DNA of 64,000 nucleotides from Varibaculum cambriense DSM 15806 (GCF_000420065.1 NZ_ATUF01000002.1:248001-312000); one strand, 5' to 3'; numbered from the stretch's first letter, positions 44,278 through 54,937 are shown. Program-made: numbers and translations. The notes: generated by a model not told the origin, from the sequence alone.

Positions 44278-44283
44278 AGAGCG

Positions 44284-44312
44284 AAAATAGGTTGCTGCTG
44301 CGCCCTCGGCAA
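44284..44312 (-). promoter_or_regulatory. Predicted leaderless promoter of comEA
   Basis: On the minus strand TTGCCG (44312-44307), a 17-bp spacer and TATTTT (44289-44284) end 6 nt before ATG 44277. There is no Shine-Dalgarno site. Confidence 0.5.
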
Positions 44313-44372
44313 GCTTTAAAAAGTTCGCAACAGGAAAAGGTAACTCCACCTAGGACGGGGGACAAACCGCTA

Positions 44373-45293
44373 TCAGAATCCGCGGTGCAAGCGGGTTAAT
44401 ACGTCCTCTAAATCAGCGGGTAAAGGGGCCTGAAAACTAATTTGCTCACCGGTTACCGGATGGACAAACCCCAAGGTCACCGCATGAAGCCACTGCCGGG
44501 TCAACCCCAGTTTCTGCGCTAGGTGCGGATTTGCCCCATATATCGGATCACCTACGATCCCATGCCCAATTGCTTCCATATGCACTCGAATCTGATGCGT
44601 CCGCCCCGTCTCCAGCTGCACCTCGAGCAGTGACGCCCCCGGTAAAGACTCCAAGGTGCGGTAATGGGTTATGGCCGGTCTACCCCCGGCAACTACCGCC
44701 ATTTTGAAATCGCGGGAAGGATGCCGCCCAATCGGGGCATCAATAGTTCCCGCAGGCGGATCTAGATAGCCTTGCACCAAAGCATGATAAATCTTCTTCA
44801 CCCGGCGCTCGCGAAAATCATCCTGCAACCGGCCATAGGCTAACTCCGACTTGGCCACTACCATAGCCCCAGAAGTTCCCACGTCTAAGCGGTGAACGAT
44901 TCCTGTCCGCTCTATCGGACCGGAGGTAACGATTTCTTCTCCCGCCGCCAACAGGGCACCAACAACCGTCGGCCCCTGCCAACCGGGAGCAGAATGCGCC
45001 GCCATCCCCACCGGTTTATTGACCACCACGATATCGGCGTCCCGATACAGAATCGGAAGCGGCGCCGGAGTTTCTAAACTCTGGGGGGAGGTATCGGGCA
45101 GCAGCACTTCCACCTGGTCACCGCGAGCTACCTCCGCCGATTTTCGCGAAACTACTCCGTTAACCTTTACCTCTTTTTGTTTAATCAGTTTGGCAACCAG
45201 GGAACGGGAAATCCCCAGTTCAGCTGCTAATACTTGGTCAAGGCGCTTGCCGTGCGCACCTTCTGGGAGCAGTATCTGAACCCGTTCACGCAT
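44373..45293 (-). CDS. rluD: 23S rRNA pseudouridine synthase, RluD type
   Basis: ATG 45293 overlaps the lspA stop by 8 nt (ATGCGTGA) and gives 306 aa. It has an S4 RNA-binding domain (RLDQVLAAELGISRSLVAKL) and the RluD catalytic motif HRLDVGTSGAMVVAKSE with the active aspartate. QVQLETGRTHQIRVHMEAIG-type residues (LETGRTHQIRVHMEAIGH) follow. lspA-rluD is a standard gene pair. Confidence 0.93.
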   Translation of the reverse strand: MRERVQILLPEGAHGKRLDQVLAAELGISRSLVAKLIKQKEVKVNGVVSRKSAEVARGDQVEVLLPDTSPQSLETPAPLPILYRDADIVVVNKPVGMAAHSAPGWQGPTVVGALLAAGEEIVTSGPIERTGIVHRLDVGTSGAMVVAKSELAYGRLQDDFRERRVKKIYHALVQGYLDPPAGTIDAPIGRHPSRDFKMAVVAGGRPAITHYRTLESLPGASLLEVQLETGRTHQIRVHMEAIGHGIVGDPIYGANPHLAQKLGLTRQWLHAVTLGFVHPVTGEQISFQAPLPADLEDVLTRLHRGF

Positions 45294-45828
45294 CCTTGCC
45301 CCGCACCCGCTCCGGTTTGTAGGAGTGATTACCACTAACCGAGGGGACGCCCAGCACCACTAGCACCACTACGGCCACTACCCCGACCACAATCGCGATA
45401 TCCGCAATATTTCCGACGAACATCGAACGGTAGTTCAAAAAATCAATCACGTGCCCGCGGAAGATTCCCGGAGGGCGAATGAGGCGATCAACCAGGTTTC
45501 CCAGCGCCCCTCCTGCCAGTAGCCCAAGAGAAAGTTGCCAGGCACGATTAGTCATCGCGCGTCCACTCCAAATGATAATGGCCAGCACCACCGCCGCTAT
45601 TACCGAGAACACCCAAGTAAAGCTTTCTGCCAGCGAAAAGGCCGCCCCGGGGTTGCGCACCAGTTGCAGACCAATGAAATTACCGATTAGAGGTTTTTCG
45701 GGTGCCCCTATTTCCAGCACGCTGAGCGCCCAGGCTTTGGTGACTTGGTCAATGATTAACACCGGTAGCGCTACGAACGCGAATATCACCAGGAGCGGCG
45801 CCTGCTTTTGTTTTTTTCGCTGATTCAT
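45286..45828 (-). CDS. lspA: Lipoprotein signal peptidase
   Basis: The 180-aa membrane protease has four helices and both catalytic aspartate motifs: LVRNPGAAFS (conserved N and G), GGALGNLVDRLIRPPG (first Asp) and VIDFLNYRSMFVGNIADIAI (second Asp region). It removes signal peptides from prolipoproteins. It is coupled to rluD by overlap. Confidence 0.95.
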   Translation of the reverse strand: MNQRKKQKQAPLLVIFAFVALPVLIIDQVTKAWALSVLEIGAPEKPLIGNFIGLQLVRNPGAAFSLAESFTWVFSVIAAVVLAIIIWSGRAMTNRAWQLSLGLLAGGALGNLVDRLIRPPGIFRGHVIDFLNYRSMFVGNIADIAIVVGVVAVVVLVVLGVPSVSGNHSYKPERVRGKDA

Positions 45829-45861
45829 TTTCTTTCCAGGTCGGTTGAGTCTATTCCTAAA

Positions 45862-45907
45862 TTTAATAAAAAAGTAGCGGCGCCACCACTTACGTGATGG
45901 CGCCGCT
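45862..45907 (-). terminator. Terminator downstream of divIVA
   Basis: Minus strand AGCGGCGCCATCAC (from 45907) pairs with GTGGTGGCGCCGCT (to 45876, one mismatch/wobble), followed by ACTTTTTTATT. It separates the division cluster from lspA-rluD. Confidence 0.9.
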
Positions 45908-45952
45908 CTAATCCTCCTTGGCTCTTAGGAGGAACTACGTTTAAATCGCTAG

Positions 45953-46753
45953 CTATGCCTCTTGCGCATCTAGCTGACCGATCAAAGACTGTAGGTGCTC
46001 GCGCACCTTCTGGCGATAATCGTTTTCGAAGGCCTTGAGGTCATCGACCCGGGACTCGAGATCTGCACGCTCAGATTCTAGCTGCTCGAGGACGCGACGA
46101 CGCTCATCATTGGCTTCCCGTACGATCTGGTCACCCTTGAGGCGGGAGTCTTCCAGAATCTGGTCAGCTTCTTGCTGCCCGTTGCGCACGTATTCGTCGT
46201 GTACCCGCTGTGCCAGCGCCAGCATAGAGGTGGCATCTTCTGGCTGTTCCGCACTGGACTGCGGCGCAGCCTGCGACTTTTGCTCCGCCTGTGCCAGTTG
46301 CTCCCGCAATTGCTCGATTTCTGCCTCGGCCTGCTGGGTCTCAGCCTGAGACTGCGCCAGCGCCGCCTGGGCTTCTTGCTGAGTTTGCGCCAAATGTGCC
46401 TGCAGAGCCTGGATTTGCTCTCCGGCTTGCGGATCGCCCTCGGCGGCGGCCGCCTGGTACTGCTGTACCTGCGTCTGCATTTCGGCAATCTGCGCATTAG
46501 CCGTCTCGAGCTGCGCCTTGAGAGCGGCAGTTTCTTCACCGCTATCACTGGGTGCTACTACCCCACCGGCAGCTGCCTGCTGGCGAACTTCGTCTAGTTC
46601 AGATTTTAAGGAAGCGTTTTGATCCTGCAGAGTCGCGATAGTCTCTACGACCTCATCGAGAAATTCGTCAACTTCTTCCTGGTCATATCCTTCACGGAAC
46701 TTAGTCGCCTGGAATTGCTTCCAGTGGACATCTTCAGCAGTCAGCAGAGCCAT
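45953..46753 (-). CDS. divIVA: DivIVA / Wag31 polar growth protein
   Basis: ATG 46753 (MALLTAEDVHWKQFQATKFR) follows GAGGTG at 6 nt; an in-frame GTG lies 3 codons upstream. The DivIVA N-terminal motif with EGYDQEEVDEFLDEVVETIA is intact. A long Gln/Glu/Ala-rich coiled coil (~30-260) contains an insertion of Q/A repeats (~75-165), and the C-terminal segment VDDLKAFENDYRQKVREHLQ is typical of Wag31. It organises polar cell wall growth and septum placement. It is last in the ftsZ-pgeF-sepF-yggT-divIVA cluster. Confidence 0.94.
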   Translation of the reverse strand: MALLTAEDVHWKQFQATKFREGYDQEEVDEFLDEVVETIATLQDQNASLKSELDEVRQQAAAGGVVAPSDSGEETAALKAQLETANAQIAEMQTQVQQYQAAAAEGDPQAGEQIQALQAHLAQTQQEAQAALAQSQAETQQAEAEIEQLREQLAQAEQKSQAAPQSSAEQPEDATSMLALAQRVHDEYVRNGQQEADQILEDSRLKGDQIVREANDERRRVLEQLESERADLESRVDDLKAFENDYRQKVREHLQSLIGQLDAQEA

Positions 46754-46935
46754 ACCTGTCACCTCAGTTATCTATCGTGTTTTTCCCGAGGTAGGTGCTC
46801 TACCTGCCAGCGGGAACTTCTGCGCTATAGGTTGCAGTTGGAAACAAGCATACCGGAGATCTGCTCAACTTCCACATCTTCAACAATAGTAACATCTATG
46901 ATTTTGAGCAACACTTTAGGCAATTTTCTGCAGTT

Positions 46936-47265
46936 TTATCTTTGTAAAAGAATCAGCAGCGCGTTAATCAGGTGAATCCAAATATTTATCAATACTGTGA
47001 CCAGCAAGAACAGTACAATAAAACTCAAATCTAGGGCGATAGTCCCAAGCCGCAGAGGTTTAATGAATCTCCCTAAAAATCGTAAGGGCGGATCAGTTAA
47101 TCCAAAGACCAAGTTACAAAGAAAAAGCGTAACCGAGTTCTTTGGCCGCCAACTGGGATTCAATGCCATCACCCAAGACAGCACCGCCCGCACTATCAAC
47201 GCCAGAATATAGAGCTGGAGAAGCCATCTGCCTATCTGGCCAACCCAATAGACTAAAGTGAGCAT
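46936..47265 (-). CDS. YggT-family membrane protein
   Basis: The 109-aa protein has two or three hydrophobic helices and the YggT signature (PLRFLGRFIKPLRLGTIALD). It lies 3 nt after sepF. YggT proteins are almost always encoded beside sepF/divIVA; their function is poorly known. Confidence 0.9.
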   Translation of the reverse strand: MLTLVYWVGQIGRWLLQLYILALIVRAVLSWVMALNPSWRPKNSVTLFLCNLVFGLTDPPLRFLGRFIKPLRLGTIALDLSFIVLFLLVTVLINIWIHLINALLILLQR

Positions 47266-47268
47266 CTA

Positions 47269-47733
47269 TCAGCTTTGGTTGAAAAAGTCTCGCTTAGATC
47301 CCAGCGAAGATTCACCCTCGTCTACCTGTACCGATTTCGGAGAAAGTAAAAATACCCGGTTAGTAACTTTTTCAATTCCCCCGTCGAGGGCGAAGCTGAG
47401 ACCCGCAGCAAAATCAATCATCCGCCGCGCTTCCAGGTCATTCATTGCCCCCAGATTCATAATCACCGGGGTGCCGTCTTTGAAGGCTTCCCCAATGTTT
47501 TGCGCCTCGTTATAGGTGGTAGGCCGGATGGTCACAATCCGCTTAAGCTCTGCAGCTGCTTCCGGCTGGGAACTGACTGTATGTGGGAAACGCAATGCCG
47601 GTTCTACTATCCGAGGACGGGGGGTGGGAACTTCAGAATCCGGAACTGTGCTTTCCAGCTCATCGCTGAATTCTTCGTTCTCTTGCGGTTCGGACAGGCC
47701 TAAATAGTCCATCGTCTTCCTCAAAGCGCCCAT
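47269..47733 (-). CDS. sepF: Cell division protein SepF
   Basis: The 154-aa FtsZ membrane anchor starts MGALRKTMDYLGL (amphipathic membrane-binding helix), then a disordered acidic linker, then the SepF domain (VTIRPTTYNEAQNIGEAF-like IVTIRPTTYNEAQNIGEAFK; PVIMNLGAMNDLEARRMIDF; AAGLSFALDGGIEKVTNRVF). It is the essential FtsZ tether in actinobacteria lacking FtsA. Confidence 0.95.
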   Translation of the reverse strand: MGALRKTMDYLGLSEPQENEEFSDELESTVPDSEVPTPRPRIVEPALRFPHTVSSQPEAAAELKRIVTIRPTTYNEAQNIGEAFKDGTPVIMNLGAMNDLEARRMIDFAAGLSFALDGGIEKVTNRVFLLSPKSVQVDEGESSLGSKRDFFNQS

Positions 47734-47842
47734 CAGGTTCTCCTTCTTCTAATACTGGTCTACAAAAACGTTAAACGGGACTGGCTTTTTTTCGAAGCAT
47801 TAACGCGGCGTGTTCCCAAAACTAGGTACCTAAATGCGCAGT

Positions 47843-48589
47843 TCAGCCGGCTGGAACTTCGCGCCTACCCACTACAATTCCCGCAAACCTACCGGTAGCC
47901 CCATCACGACGATAGGAATAAAGGTTGCGGTCTTCAAAAGTGCAGCGTTTAGAAGCGAAAGTAATCCGGGCTCCCGCCGCTCTAAGCTGGGAAATTACGC
48001 CCGCTTGGAGATCCAAACCGGGGCTTCCCACCCGAGTACGCGACCAGGCAGCTGGCACATGCCCGGTCACATGGGTTCGCATCGCCTCGGGGACCTCGTA
48101 GCAGGCTCCACAGATAGCAGGCCCAATAGCGGCATGAATCTTGCCGCTCTGGGCTCCCAGTCTCCGTAAAGCCAGCACCGCTTCACGCACAATCCCGGTA
48201 ACCATTCCGGCTCTGCCCGCATGCACGGCGGCCACCAGCAGACCATCATCGGAAGCCAGTAGCAGAGGCACACAATCGGCCACCATCACTCCCGCCGCCG
48301 GGGTGGTTAGTCCCAGTTCTACGAATTCGCGAGTGTCGATGATGATCCCGTCGGCCTCTACCGGAGCATTGGTATGACCGGGACGGACTTGCACTACCCG
48401 GTTGGAATGGGCCTGATGCATCCAGACCACTTTCCGCCCGATCGCCTCGTCAACGATTCTCCGGTTTTCCGCTACGGTATCGGGGTTATCTCCGACGTGA
48501 TCTCCCAGGTTGAGGGTAGCGTATGTTCCGGAGGAGTGCCCCCCGATCCGGTTGGTAAAAACCGCCTGCGCGCCACCAATGCGAAACAT
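47843..48589 (-). CDS. pgeF: Polyphenol oxidase family / PgeF (YfiH) protein
   Basis: The 248-aa protein belongs to the multicopper-oxidase laccase-like (DUF152) family, with the VWMHQAHSNRVVQV histidine motif, ADCVPLLLASDDG (Asp-Cys) and AAVHAGRAGMVTGIV (His). Members edit peptidoglycan precursors or act as purine phosphorylases. It starts 6 nt after ftsZ, in the conserved position. The neighbouring yggS, frequent in this cluster, is absent here. Confidence 0.9.
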   Translation of the reverse strand: MFRIGGAQAVFTNRIGGHSSGTYATLNLGDHVGDNPDTVAENRRIVDEAIGRKVVWMHQAHSNRVVQVRPGHTNAPVEADGIIIDTREFVELGLTTPAAGVMVADCVPLLLASDDGLLVAAVHAGRAGMVTGIVREAVLALRRLGAQSGKIHAAIGPAICGACYEVPEAMRTHVTGHVPAAWSRTRVGSPGLDLQAGVISQLRAAGARITFASKRCTFEDRNLYSYRRDGATGRFAGIVVGRREVPAG

Positions 48590-48595
48590 CGCGGC

Positions 48596-49936
48596 CTACC
48601 GCATGAAGTCGGGTACATCTAGACCCGACTCTTGATCGTCGTCCTCGAACACTCGCGGCACGGTTAAGGTGCTATCGTCCTCGCTCTTGCGGTTTACCCC
48701 AAAGTTATCGCGGTAGCTGCTGCTAGGGGTGTCATTTTCTTTACGATTAAAGGCGTCGCGCGAGGGTGGGGTTACCGGCAGCCGGTGCGCTCCTCTGGTA
48801 ACGCTGGTACGCGGTAGATCCCCGACGCTGCGTTCGTCCTCTTTAAGCACTGCGCGGCGCGGGAAGGCCGGGATAGCGGAAGTTACCGTGGAGTCCTCCC
48901 CGGTTTTTTCTTTTACGGAGGAGGCGGCGGGTTCGGAGGCCGGCTCGGGCGCAGCTTTCTTCTCTACCCGCGCGCTCTTTTTACCCTTCTTAGGATCATC
49001 AAACCCGGCGGCAATAATGGTCACCCGAATCTGGTCACCCAAAGATTCATCAACGTTGGCACCGAAAATAATATTGGCTTCGGGGTGCACCATTTCGCGT
49101 ACCATATCGGCAGCGCGATGCACCTCCAGCAATCCCATATCTGAGCCGCCTTGGAAGAACATCAACACTCCCAGCGCTCCGTCGATATCGGCTTCTAGTA
49201 GCGGGGACATAAAGGCGGCTTCGGCGGCGCGGATTGCGCGGTCTTCCCCGGTGGCCGAGCCAATCCCCATCAGCGCAGTCCCCGCCCCTTTCATTACGCT
49301 TTTCACGTCTGCGAAGTCCACGTTAATGAGGGCGGAAGTGGTAATCAGGTCGGTGATACCCTGCACGCCGGAATGTAGAACTTCGTCAGCCGCGGAGAAG
49401 GCATCCACCATGGTGATGTTTTGATCTGAGATTTCCAGGAGGCGATCGTTGGGAATCACGATAATGGTATCTACTTCTTTGCGCAGCGCCTCTACCCCGG
49501 CTTCTGCCTGCGTATGACGACGCTTGCCCTCAAAGGAGAAGGGCCGGGTAACTACCCCGATGGTCAGGGCGCCCATTTCCCGTGCCACCCGTGCCACGAT
49601 GGGAGCGCCCCCCGTACCGGTACCGCCGCCCTCGCCAGCGGTAACGAAGACCATGTCCGCCCCTTCTAGGGTGTCTTTGATTTCCTCTTCGTTATCAGCA
49701 GCAGCGCGTTCACCCACTTTGGGATCGGCACCGGCGCCGAGGCCGCGGGTTTCTTCCCGTCCGATGTCCAGTTTCACGTCCGCATCTGACATCATTAGTG
49801 CCTGCGCATCAGTGTTAATCGCGATGAACTCTACGCCTTTGAGGCCGAACTCAATCATGCGGTTAACGGCATTTGCTCCGCCCCCGCCGATGCCTACAAC
49901 TTTAATATCTGCCAGGTTGGTATCTGGTACTGTCAC
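48596..49936 (-). CDS. ftsZ: Cell division protein FtsZ
   Basis: The 446-aa tubulin homologue has GTP-binding [17 protein letters not shown], the tubulin signature [20 protein letters not shown] and the T7 loop [21 protein letters not shown] variable linker (~330-430) precedes the conserved C-terminal peptide LDVPDFMR that binds SepF. GTG 49936 aligns with the family start. The gene directly upstream is the divergent HIT gene, not ftsQ/murC, so the dcw cluster is split here. Confidence 0.97.
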   Translation of the reverse strand: MTVPDTNLADIKVVGIGGGGANAVNRMIEFGLKGVEFIAINTDAQALMMSDADVKLDIGREETRGLGAGADPKVGERAAADNEEEIKDTLEGADMVFVTAGEGGGTGTGGAPIVARVAREMGALTIGVVTRPFSFEGKRRHTQAEAGVEALRKEVDTIIVIPNDRLLEISDQNITMVDAFSAADEVLHSGVQGITDLITTSALINVDFADVKSVMKGAGTALMGIGSATGEDRAIRAAEAAFMSPLLEADIDGALGVLMFFQGGSDMGLLEVHRAADMVREMVHPEANIIFGANVDESLGDQIRVTIIAAGFDDPKKGKKSARVEKKAAPEPASEPAASSVKEKTGEDSTVTSAIPAFPRRAVLKEDERSVGDLPRTSVTRGAHRLPVTPPSRDAFNRKENDTPSSSYRDNFGVNRKSEDDSTLTVPRVFEDDDQESGLDVPDFMR

Positions 49937-50129
49937 GGTCGCCCTCCGATCTAACCCTAAAGCTTTAGTTTAGAGTTAGGATTATTAGCCCTCTTGGTCA
50001 AACGAAAATCCTATGTAAAGAGGAGTTTTCAGCAAGCATTATGGGCGCGTGTTGCCCATTTCCCCATAAAAGTTTCCCGTTTGCTCTCCCGGCATATTAT
50101 TAGAGACAAGAAGTAACTCAGGAGGAAAC

Positions 50130-50558
50130 ATGCCCACCATTTTTACCCGCATTATCGCTGGAGAAATCCCCGGTGAATTCTGCTGGAAAGACGATATCTG
50201 TGTCGCCTTCGCCGACATTAACCCCATCACCCCCGGACACGTGCTGTTAGTTCCCCGCCGGGAAGTCGAAAACTACTGGGACGCCCCCACCGCAGAGCTA
50301 CAGCACCTAACGAAAGTGGCACAGATTATCGGGCGCGCCCAAAGGCAGGCGTTCGGCTCAGAGCGCTCCTGCCTGAGTATCGCCGGATTCGACGTCCCCC
50401 ATTTACATCTGCACCTAATTCCGGCCAACTCTATGGAAGACATTAAGTTCGCTCATGCCCAACCGGCCACTGCTGAGGAGATTGCTGCTGCTATGCAGAA
50501 GCTGCGCCAGGCGATTGCCGCCCAGGGACACGCCCGTGAGGCGGGAGCCCGCGCCTAA
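50130..50558 (+). CDS. HIT-family nucleotide hydrolase
   Basis: The 142-aa protein has the N-terminal FTRIIAGEIPGEFCWKDD, PGHVLLVPRRE and the catalytic histidine triad in VPHLHLHLIP. HIT enzymes hydrolyse nucleotide-phosphoramidates or dinucleotides. ATG 50130 follows AGGAGGAAAC. It is divergent from ftsZ and overlaps the convergent DUF6912 gene by 4 nt. Confidence 0.93.
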   Translation: MPTIFTRIIAGEIPGEFCWKDDICVAFADINPITPGHVLLVPRREVENYWDAPTAELQHLTKVAQIIGRAQRQAFGSERSCLSIAGFDVPHLHLHLIPANSMEDIKFAHAQPATAEEIAAAMQKLRQAIAAQGHAREAGARA

Positions 50559-51094
50559 GGGACAGCAATTTCTGCTAGCGCCCGGCGCAAATAATCAAGT
50601 TCACTGGCATCAAACCAGGAAAGAGGCTCTGCGGCCAGCTCTTCCCAAAGTTCCAGTGCTGGCGAGGTCGCTGCCGTTAGATCGTCACTTACCTCGCCAA
50701 AGTCACCGCGACACCACGCTGCGGCCTGCTCTGTGCCCATCTGCGAGCGCACCTTTGCGCAAAGCTCCCAGCTGTCGGAACTGTCTACCTGCAGGCTCAC
50801 TAAGCGCTGCCAGTCAAAGCCAGATTTAACCGCAAATACTCCGGGGGCGGTTTCCTCGCCCAATTCCTGAGGTTTAGCATCGAGCGCTGCGACTATTCTC
50901 CCCGGATACCCCGCTACTTCCCCCTGGAGGCAGGACATAGCGGACATGGTCATCGCCAAATCTTCCGCCGACTCACTGTCGAGGGGATCCAGCCCCCAAA
51001 GCTGACAAAATCCCGCATTGCCCTGCCAGGCGGAGGGGGAATACAGATGTGGTTCTAACAGGTCAGATACCGCGAGGGGAAGATAAATTCGCAC
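50555..51094 (-). CDS. DUF6912-family protein
   Basis: The 179-aa actinobacterial protein starts RIYLPLAVSDLLEPHLYSPS after the GTG start and ends SWFDASELDYLRRALAEIAV, both typical of the DUF6912 family near hit/secA in actinobacteria. There is no known function, signal peptide or membrane segment. GTG 51094 has no ribosome site, but a TACAAT box (51106-51101) ends exactly 6 nt before it, suggesting a leaderless mRNA. Confidence 0.75.
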   Translation of the reverse strand: MRIYLPLAVSDLLEPHLYSPSAWQGNAGFCQLWGLDPLDSESAEDLAMTMSAMSCLQGEVAGYPGRIVAALDAKPQELGEETAPGVFAVKSGFDWQRLVSLQVDSSDSWELCAKVRSQMGTEQAAAWCRGDFGEVSDDLTAATSPALELWEELAAEPLSWFDASELDYLRRALAEIAVP

Positions 51095-51386
51095 CTGACA
51101 ATTGTAGCGGCTAGCCCGGGAATCTCAGGCCCTTAAGTGCTGTGTTGCACAAATACCTGATTGTCAACCAGCTCCCACCACAAAAACCCCGACAAAAACT
51201 CACTTTTCTTTAACCTTTTCTTAATTGCTTTTTATTATCAGACCCCCATAAACGGCTTTAAAAGATATAAATATTTGCGTATACCTGTTTAAACAGTTCG
51301 AGAACGCACATTGGCAACGGAGCCTCCATTCCCCCGCTTCTCTAATGAATTAGCATTTTCCTCTAATATTTAAAGGATTTGAGTCG

Positions 51387-52010
51387 ATGAGTTTAGCAGC
51401 GCAAAGCCTCCTCCCCCAGGAGGTAACAGAAACAGATGTTGTCCCGGAAATAGACAAGGTAAACCGGGGGCAAGAGCTTTTTCCGCCCGGAAAACCGTTA
51501 GTAACAATCTGTCCCCAAGACGGCGATACTCCTGGCCCCTGCGCGATAATTTGTCCTGAACTGCCGCGGATTCCCCTAAGCCCCAAATACGGCCGCCTCG
51601 AAGTACAGACTCTGCTACCTCGCCCCCAAGCGAGTAAGAACCCAGCTACTAAACCGGCAGGCACACCCCTATCGTCATTACCTCAGATAAAACCGTGGGT
51701 AGCAACCGCCGTGAAAACCATATTCGAAGTGTTCTCTGGCCGCCGCTCCGCGCAGGCGGTAACTAACTGGTTTACCCCGGACTTAAAGAGGCCTTTTCTG
51801 GCATTAGCGCGCAGTGAACGACATCGTCCCCTGCCCACAGCGATTCAGATCCGCCGAATTCTTTGTCGCAAAGTCGGGATCGGGACTGAGGGTGGCGGCG
51901 CCTTCGAAGTCGCGGTCAGTATCAGTGACGGGTCTCGGGTACGGGCAGTGGCGATGCGTATCATCCCCTGCGGGAAAAAATGGAAAATCTCGGCGCTCGA
52001 GATCGGATAA
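51387..52010 (+). CDS. Rv3235-family protein
   Basis: The 207-aa protein has a Pro-rich, variable first half and a conserved C-terminal region (residues ~105-205: AVKTIFEVFSGRRSAQAVTN; FEVAVSISDGSRVRAVAMRI) matching the Rv3235/DUF6459 family, encoded beside secA across actinobacteria. The function is unknown; a Pro-rich tail suggests protein interaction. ATG 51387 follows AAAGGA. It is convergent with secA, and the 51095-51386 spacer is AT-rich with no other gene. Confidence 0.82.
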   Translation: MSLAAQSLLPQEVTETDVVPEIDKVNRGQELFPPGKPLVTICPQDGDTPGPCAIICPELPRIPLSPKYGRLEVQTLLPRPQASKNPATKPAGTPLSSLPQIKPWVATAVKTIFEVFSGRRSAQAVTNWFTPDLKRPFLALARSERHRPLPTAIQIRRILCRKVGIGTEGGGAFEVAVSISDGSRVRAVAMRIIPCGKKWKISALEIG

Positions 52011-52159
52011 ACGACTAATCCGGTGGCTGCCGACAAACTATCAGTTCTATCCGCGGTTTGCCCCTAAACCTCTCCCCCAGTTGCCGAAAATCTGCAGCAG
52101 CCAATAGAAGTTCCAGAAAGTGCCGCTAGCCTTAGCGCTAACGGCACCTCCGGGAAAGT

Positions 52160-54937
52160 TTAGCGACGTTTTTGGCGCTTCTTTTGCGCGCGGCGCTGAG
52201 CACGGTTACCGCCTTGCGCGGCGGTTTGCCGCGCGGCCTCGGCACCAAAAGCTGAGCCTTGCCCAGCTGCTCCCGCACCAGCCGGTACCGTTTCCGAGGA
52301 TTCCTTATGTCCGGTATCCCCCATTACCGAGCCTTCCGCCAGTGCCTTCTTCTTGGCTTGCTCCGCTTGCTGCTTTTCTACCTCTAGCTGCTGCTCATAG
52401 ACCTGCTGGAACTGGTGGGAGAAATTGAAGATCCCGGTGACAGTATCTTCCCTCACCTGTCCCATCATGTTTTCGAACATTAGCGCGCCCTCGGACTTGT
52501 ACTCCACCAGGGGGTCACGCTGCCCCATTGCTCGCAGACCAATACCTTCTTTGAGGTAGTCCATCTCGTAGAGGTGCTGTTGCCACAGGCGGTCCACCGT
52601 AGCCAGCAGCACCCGGCGTTCCAGTTCTGCCATCGGCTGGTCACCCAACTGATCAATCGCAATCGGGTTCTCGTTTACCTGATCCAGAATTTCTTCATAG
52701 GCATCGGCAATATCGTTTTGCAGCATATGTTCTAGCTCAGTAGCCGAAATATGCAGGAAGGAGCCGTCCTCGTCTTTGAGCTCCGAAAGCGAGGCACGCA
52801 CCGGATAAACCGCGCGCAGGTTGTTCCACAGTTTTTCCAAATCCCATTCGTTAGAATCGGCGCCTTCACTGGTGGCGTGGGTAACCGCCTCTTTAATCAA
52901 AGTCCGCAGGTAAGAAGGAATCAGCTCATCGAGATCGATTTCTTTATGTAGCACTTCTTGACGTTCGGTGTAAATCAGGTCACGCTGATCAGTCATCACG
53001 TCGTCATATTTGAGGACGTTTTTACGGATCTCGAAGTTCTGCGCTTCCGTCTGGTGCTGCGCGGACTGGATACGCCCGGAAACCATCTTGGATTCGAGCG
53101 GTAGATCCTCGGGGTAGAGCGAAGAGTTCATGAACCGGGTAACGAACGCCGCCATGTTCTTCATCATCAACGGGTCATCCATCGCCAGATAGAAGCGGGA
53201 TTCCCCGGGGTCACCTTGACGTCCCGAACGCCCGCGCAACTGGTTATCAATGCGGCGAGCATCGTGACGTTCGGTACCGAGGACGTAGAGTCCACCCAGT
53301 TCAACTACCTCTTCGTGTTCGTCGGCTACCTCGGCCTCGGCCTCGGTAAGGGCGTCCTCCCAGGCTTCCTGCCATTCGGAGAGGTTCTCCTCCGGATCCA
53401 GGCCACGCGCGCGCAGTTTCTGATCCGCGATATGTTCCGGGTTGCCGCCGAGCATAATGTCGGTACCACGCCCGGCCATATTGGTGGCCACGGTAACCAT
53501 GCCTTTACGTCCGGCATCGAACACCACCTGGGCTTCATGGGCGTGCTGCTTGGCGTTGAGCACGTTGTGAGGCACCCCGGCCTCATCTAGCAGGATGGAA
53601 AGTTCTTCCGACTTGGCAACATCGGTGGTGCCTACCAGAATCGGCTGGCCTTTTTCGTAACGTTCTTTAATATCGTTAACTATTGCCTTGAGCTTGCCGC
53701 GCCGGGAAGGGTAAACCAAATCCGGCTGATCAATGCGGATCATGGGCTTATTGGGCGGAATTGGGATTACCCCGATCTTGTAGGTGTTCATGAACTCGGC
53801 CGCCTCGGTTTCCGCGGTACCGGTCATGCCCGAAAGTTTGTTGTACAGGCGGAAATAGTTCTGCAAAGTGATGGTAGCCAAGGTCTGGTTCTCGGCTTTC
53901 ACCGGAACGTGTTCCTTGGCTTCAATCGCCTGGTGCATGCCCTCGTTGTAGCGTCGACCCTCCATTACGCGCCCGGTATGTTCGTCAACGATTAACACTT
54001 CCCGGTTGCGGACAATATAGTCCCGATCCCGTTTGAACAGCTCTTTTGCCTTAATAGCGTTGTTGAGGAAGCCAATCAAGGGGGTGTGGGAGGCTTCGTA
54101 GAGGTTCTCGATTCCTAAGAAATCCTCGACCGCGGCGATCCCCACATCGGTGACCCCCACGGTACGTTTCTTTTCGTCGACCTCGTAATCCATATCTTTT
54201 TCTAGGCGGGTTACCAGGGATGCGAACTTGTTGTACCACTGATCAGCCTCGCCTTGGGCGGGACCGGAAATAATCAGCGGGGTTCGCGCTTCGTCAATCA
54301 GGATAGAGTCGACCTCGTCGACAATCGCGAAGTTATGTCCGCGCTGCACAATGTCTTCTACTCGCTGCACCATATTGTCGCGCAGATAGTCGAATCCGAA
54401 CTCGTTATTGGTGCCGTAAGTAATATCTGCTTGGTATTGTTTTACCCGCTCTGTGGGGGTTTGACCGTTGACAATACAACCTACGGTTAGTCCCAGGAAG
54501 CGATAGACGCGCCCCATCAGTTCACTTTGGTAACTGGCGAGGTAGTCGTTAACCGTGACTACGTGCACGCCTTTGCCGCTAAGAGCGTTGAGGTAGCTGG
54601 GCATGGTGGCGACCAGGGTTTTACCTTCACCGGTTTTCATTTCGGCGATATTGCCATTATGGAGGGCGATACCTCCCATCACCTGCACGTGATAGGGCTT
54701 TTGTTTGAGGACGCGCCAGGCGGCCTCCCGCACAGTCGCGAAGGCGTCCACCAGGATTTCATCCTCACTTGCCCCGTTTGCCAGCGCCTCTTTGAATTCA
54801 GCGGTCTTGGCTTTTAGCTCTTCGTCGCTGAGGGCAGCGTATTCTTCCTCTTTCGCCACAACTTCGTGAGCTGTCCGGTCTAGGCGTTTGAGAATCCGTC
54901 CCTCACCCATCCGCAGGATCTTTTCAAAAAACGACAT
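52160..54937 (-). CDS. secA: Preprotein translocase ATPase SecA
   Basis: ATG 54937 ([20 protein letters not shown]) is used because GGGAGA precedes it; a longer frame upstream has no site. The 925-aa motor drives export through SecYEG. Walker A is [20 protein letters not shown], with [20 protein letters not shown] (DEAD-like motif) and [20 protein letters not shown] (motif VI). The C-terminus is basic ([14 protein letters not shown]) and lacks the zinc-binding SEC-C motif, as in other actinobacterial SecA1. It would export the signal-peptide-bearing adhesins and pilins in this window. Confidence 0.97.
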   Translation of the reverse strand: MSFFEKILRMGEGRILKRLDRTAHEVVAKEEEYAALSDEELKAKTAEFKEALANGASEDEILVDAFATVREAAWRVLKQKPYHVQVMGGIALHNGNIAEMKTGEGKTLVATMPSYLNALSGKGVHVVTVNDYLASYQSELMGRVYRFLGLTVGCIVNGQTPTERVKQYQADITYGTNNEFGFDYLRDNMVQRVEDIVQRGHNFAIVDEVDSILIDEARTPLIISGPAQGEADQWYNKFASLVTRLEKDMDYEVDEKKRTVGVTDVGIAAVEDFLGIENLYEASHTPLIGFLNNAIKAKELFKRDRDYIVRNREVLIVDEHTGRVMEGRRYNEGMHQAIEAKEHVPVKAENQTLATITLQNYFRLYNKLSGMTGTAETEAAEFMNTYKIGVIPIPPNKPMIRIDQPDLVYPSRRGKLKAIVNDIKERYEKGQPILVGTTDVAKSEELSILLDEAGVPHNVLNAKQHAHEAQVVFDAGRKGMVTVATNMAGRGTDIMLGGNPEHIADQKLRARGLDPEENLSEWQEAWEDALTEAEAEVADEHEEVVELGGLYVLGTERHDARRIDNQLRGRSGRQGDPGESRFYLAMDDPLMMKNMAAFVTRFMNSSLYPEDLPLESKMVSGRIQSAQHQTEAQNFEIRKNVLKYDDVMTDQRDLIYTERQEVLHKEIDLDELIPSYLRTLIKEAVTHATSEGADSNEWDLEKLWNNLRAVYPVRASLSELKDEDGSFLHISATELEHMLQNDIADAYEEILDQVNENPIAIDQLGDQPMAELERRVLLATVDRLWQQHLYEMDYLKEGIGLRAMGQRDPLVEYKSEGALMFENMMGQVREDTVTGIFNFSHQFQQVYEQQLEVEKQQAEQAKKKALAEGSVMGDTGHKESSETVPAGAGAAGQGSAFGAEAARQTAAQGGNRAQRRAQKKRQKRR

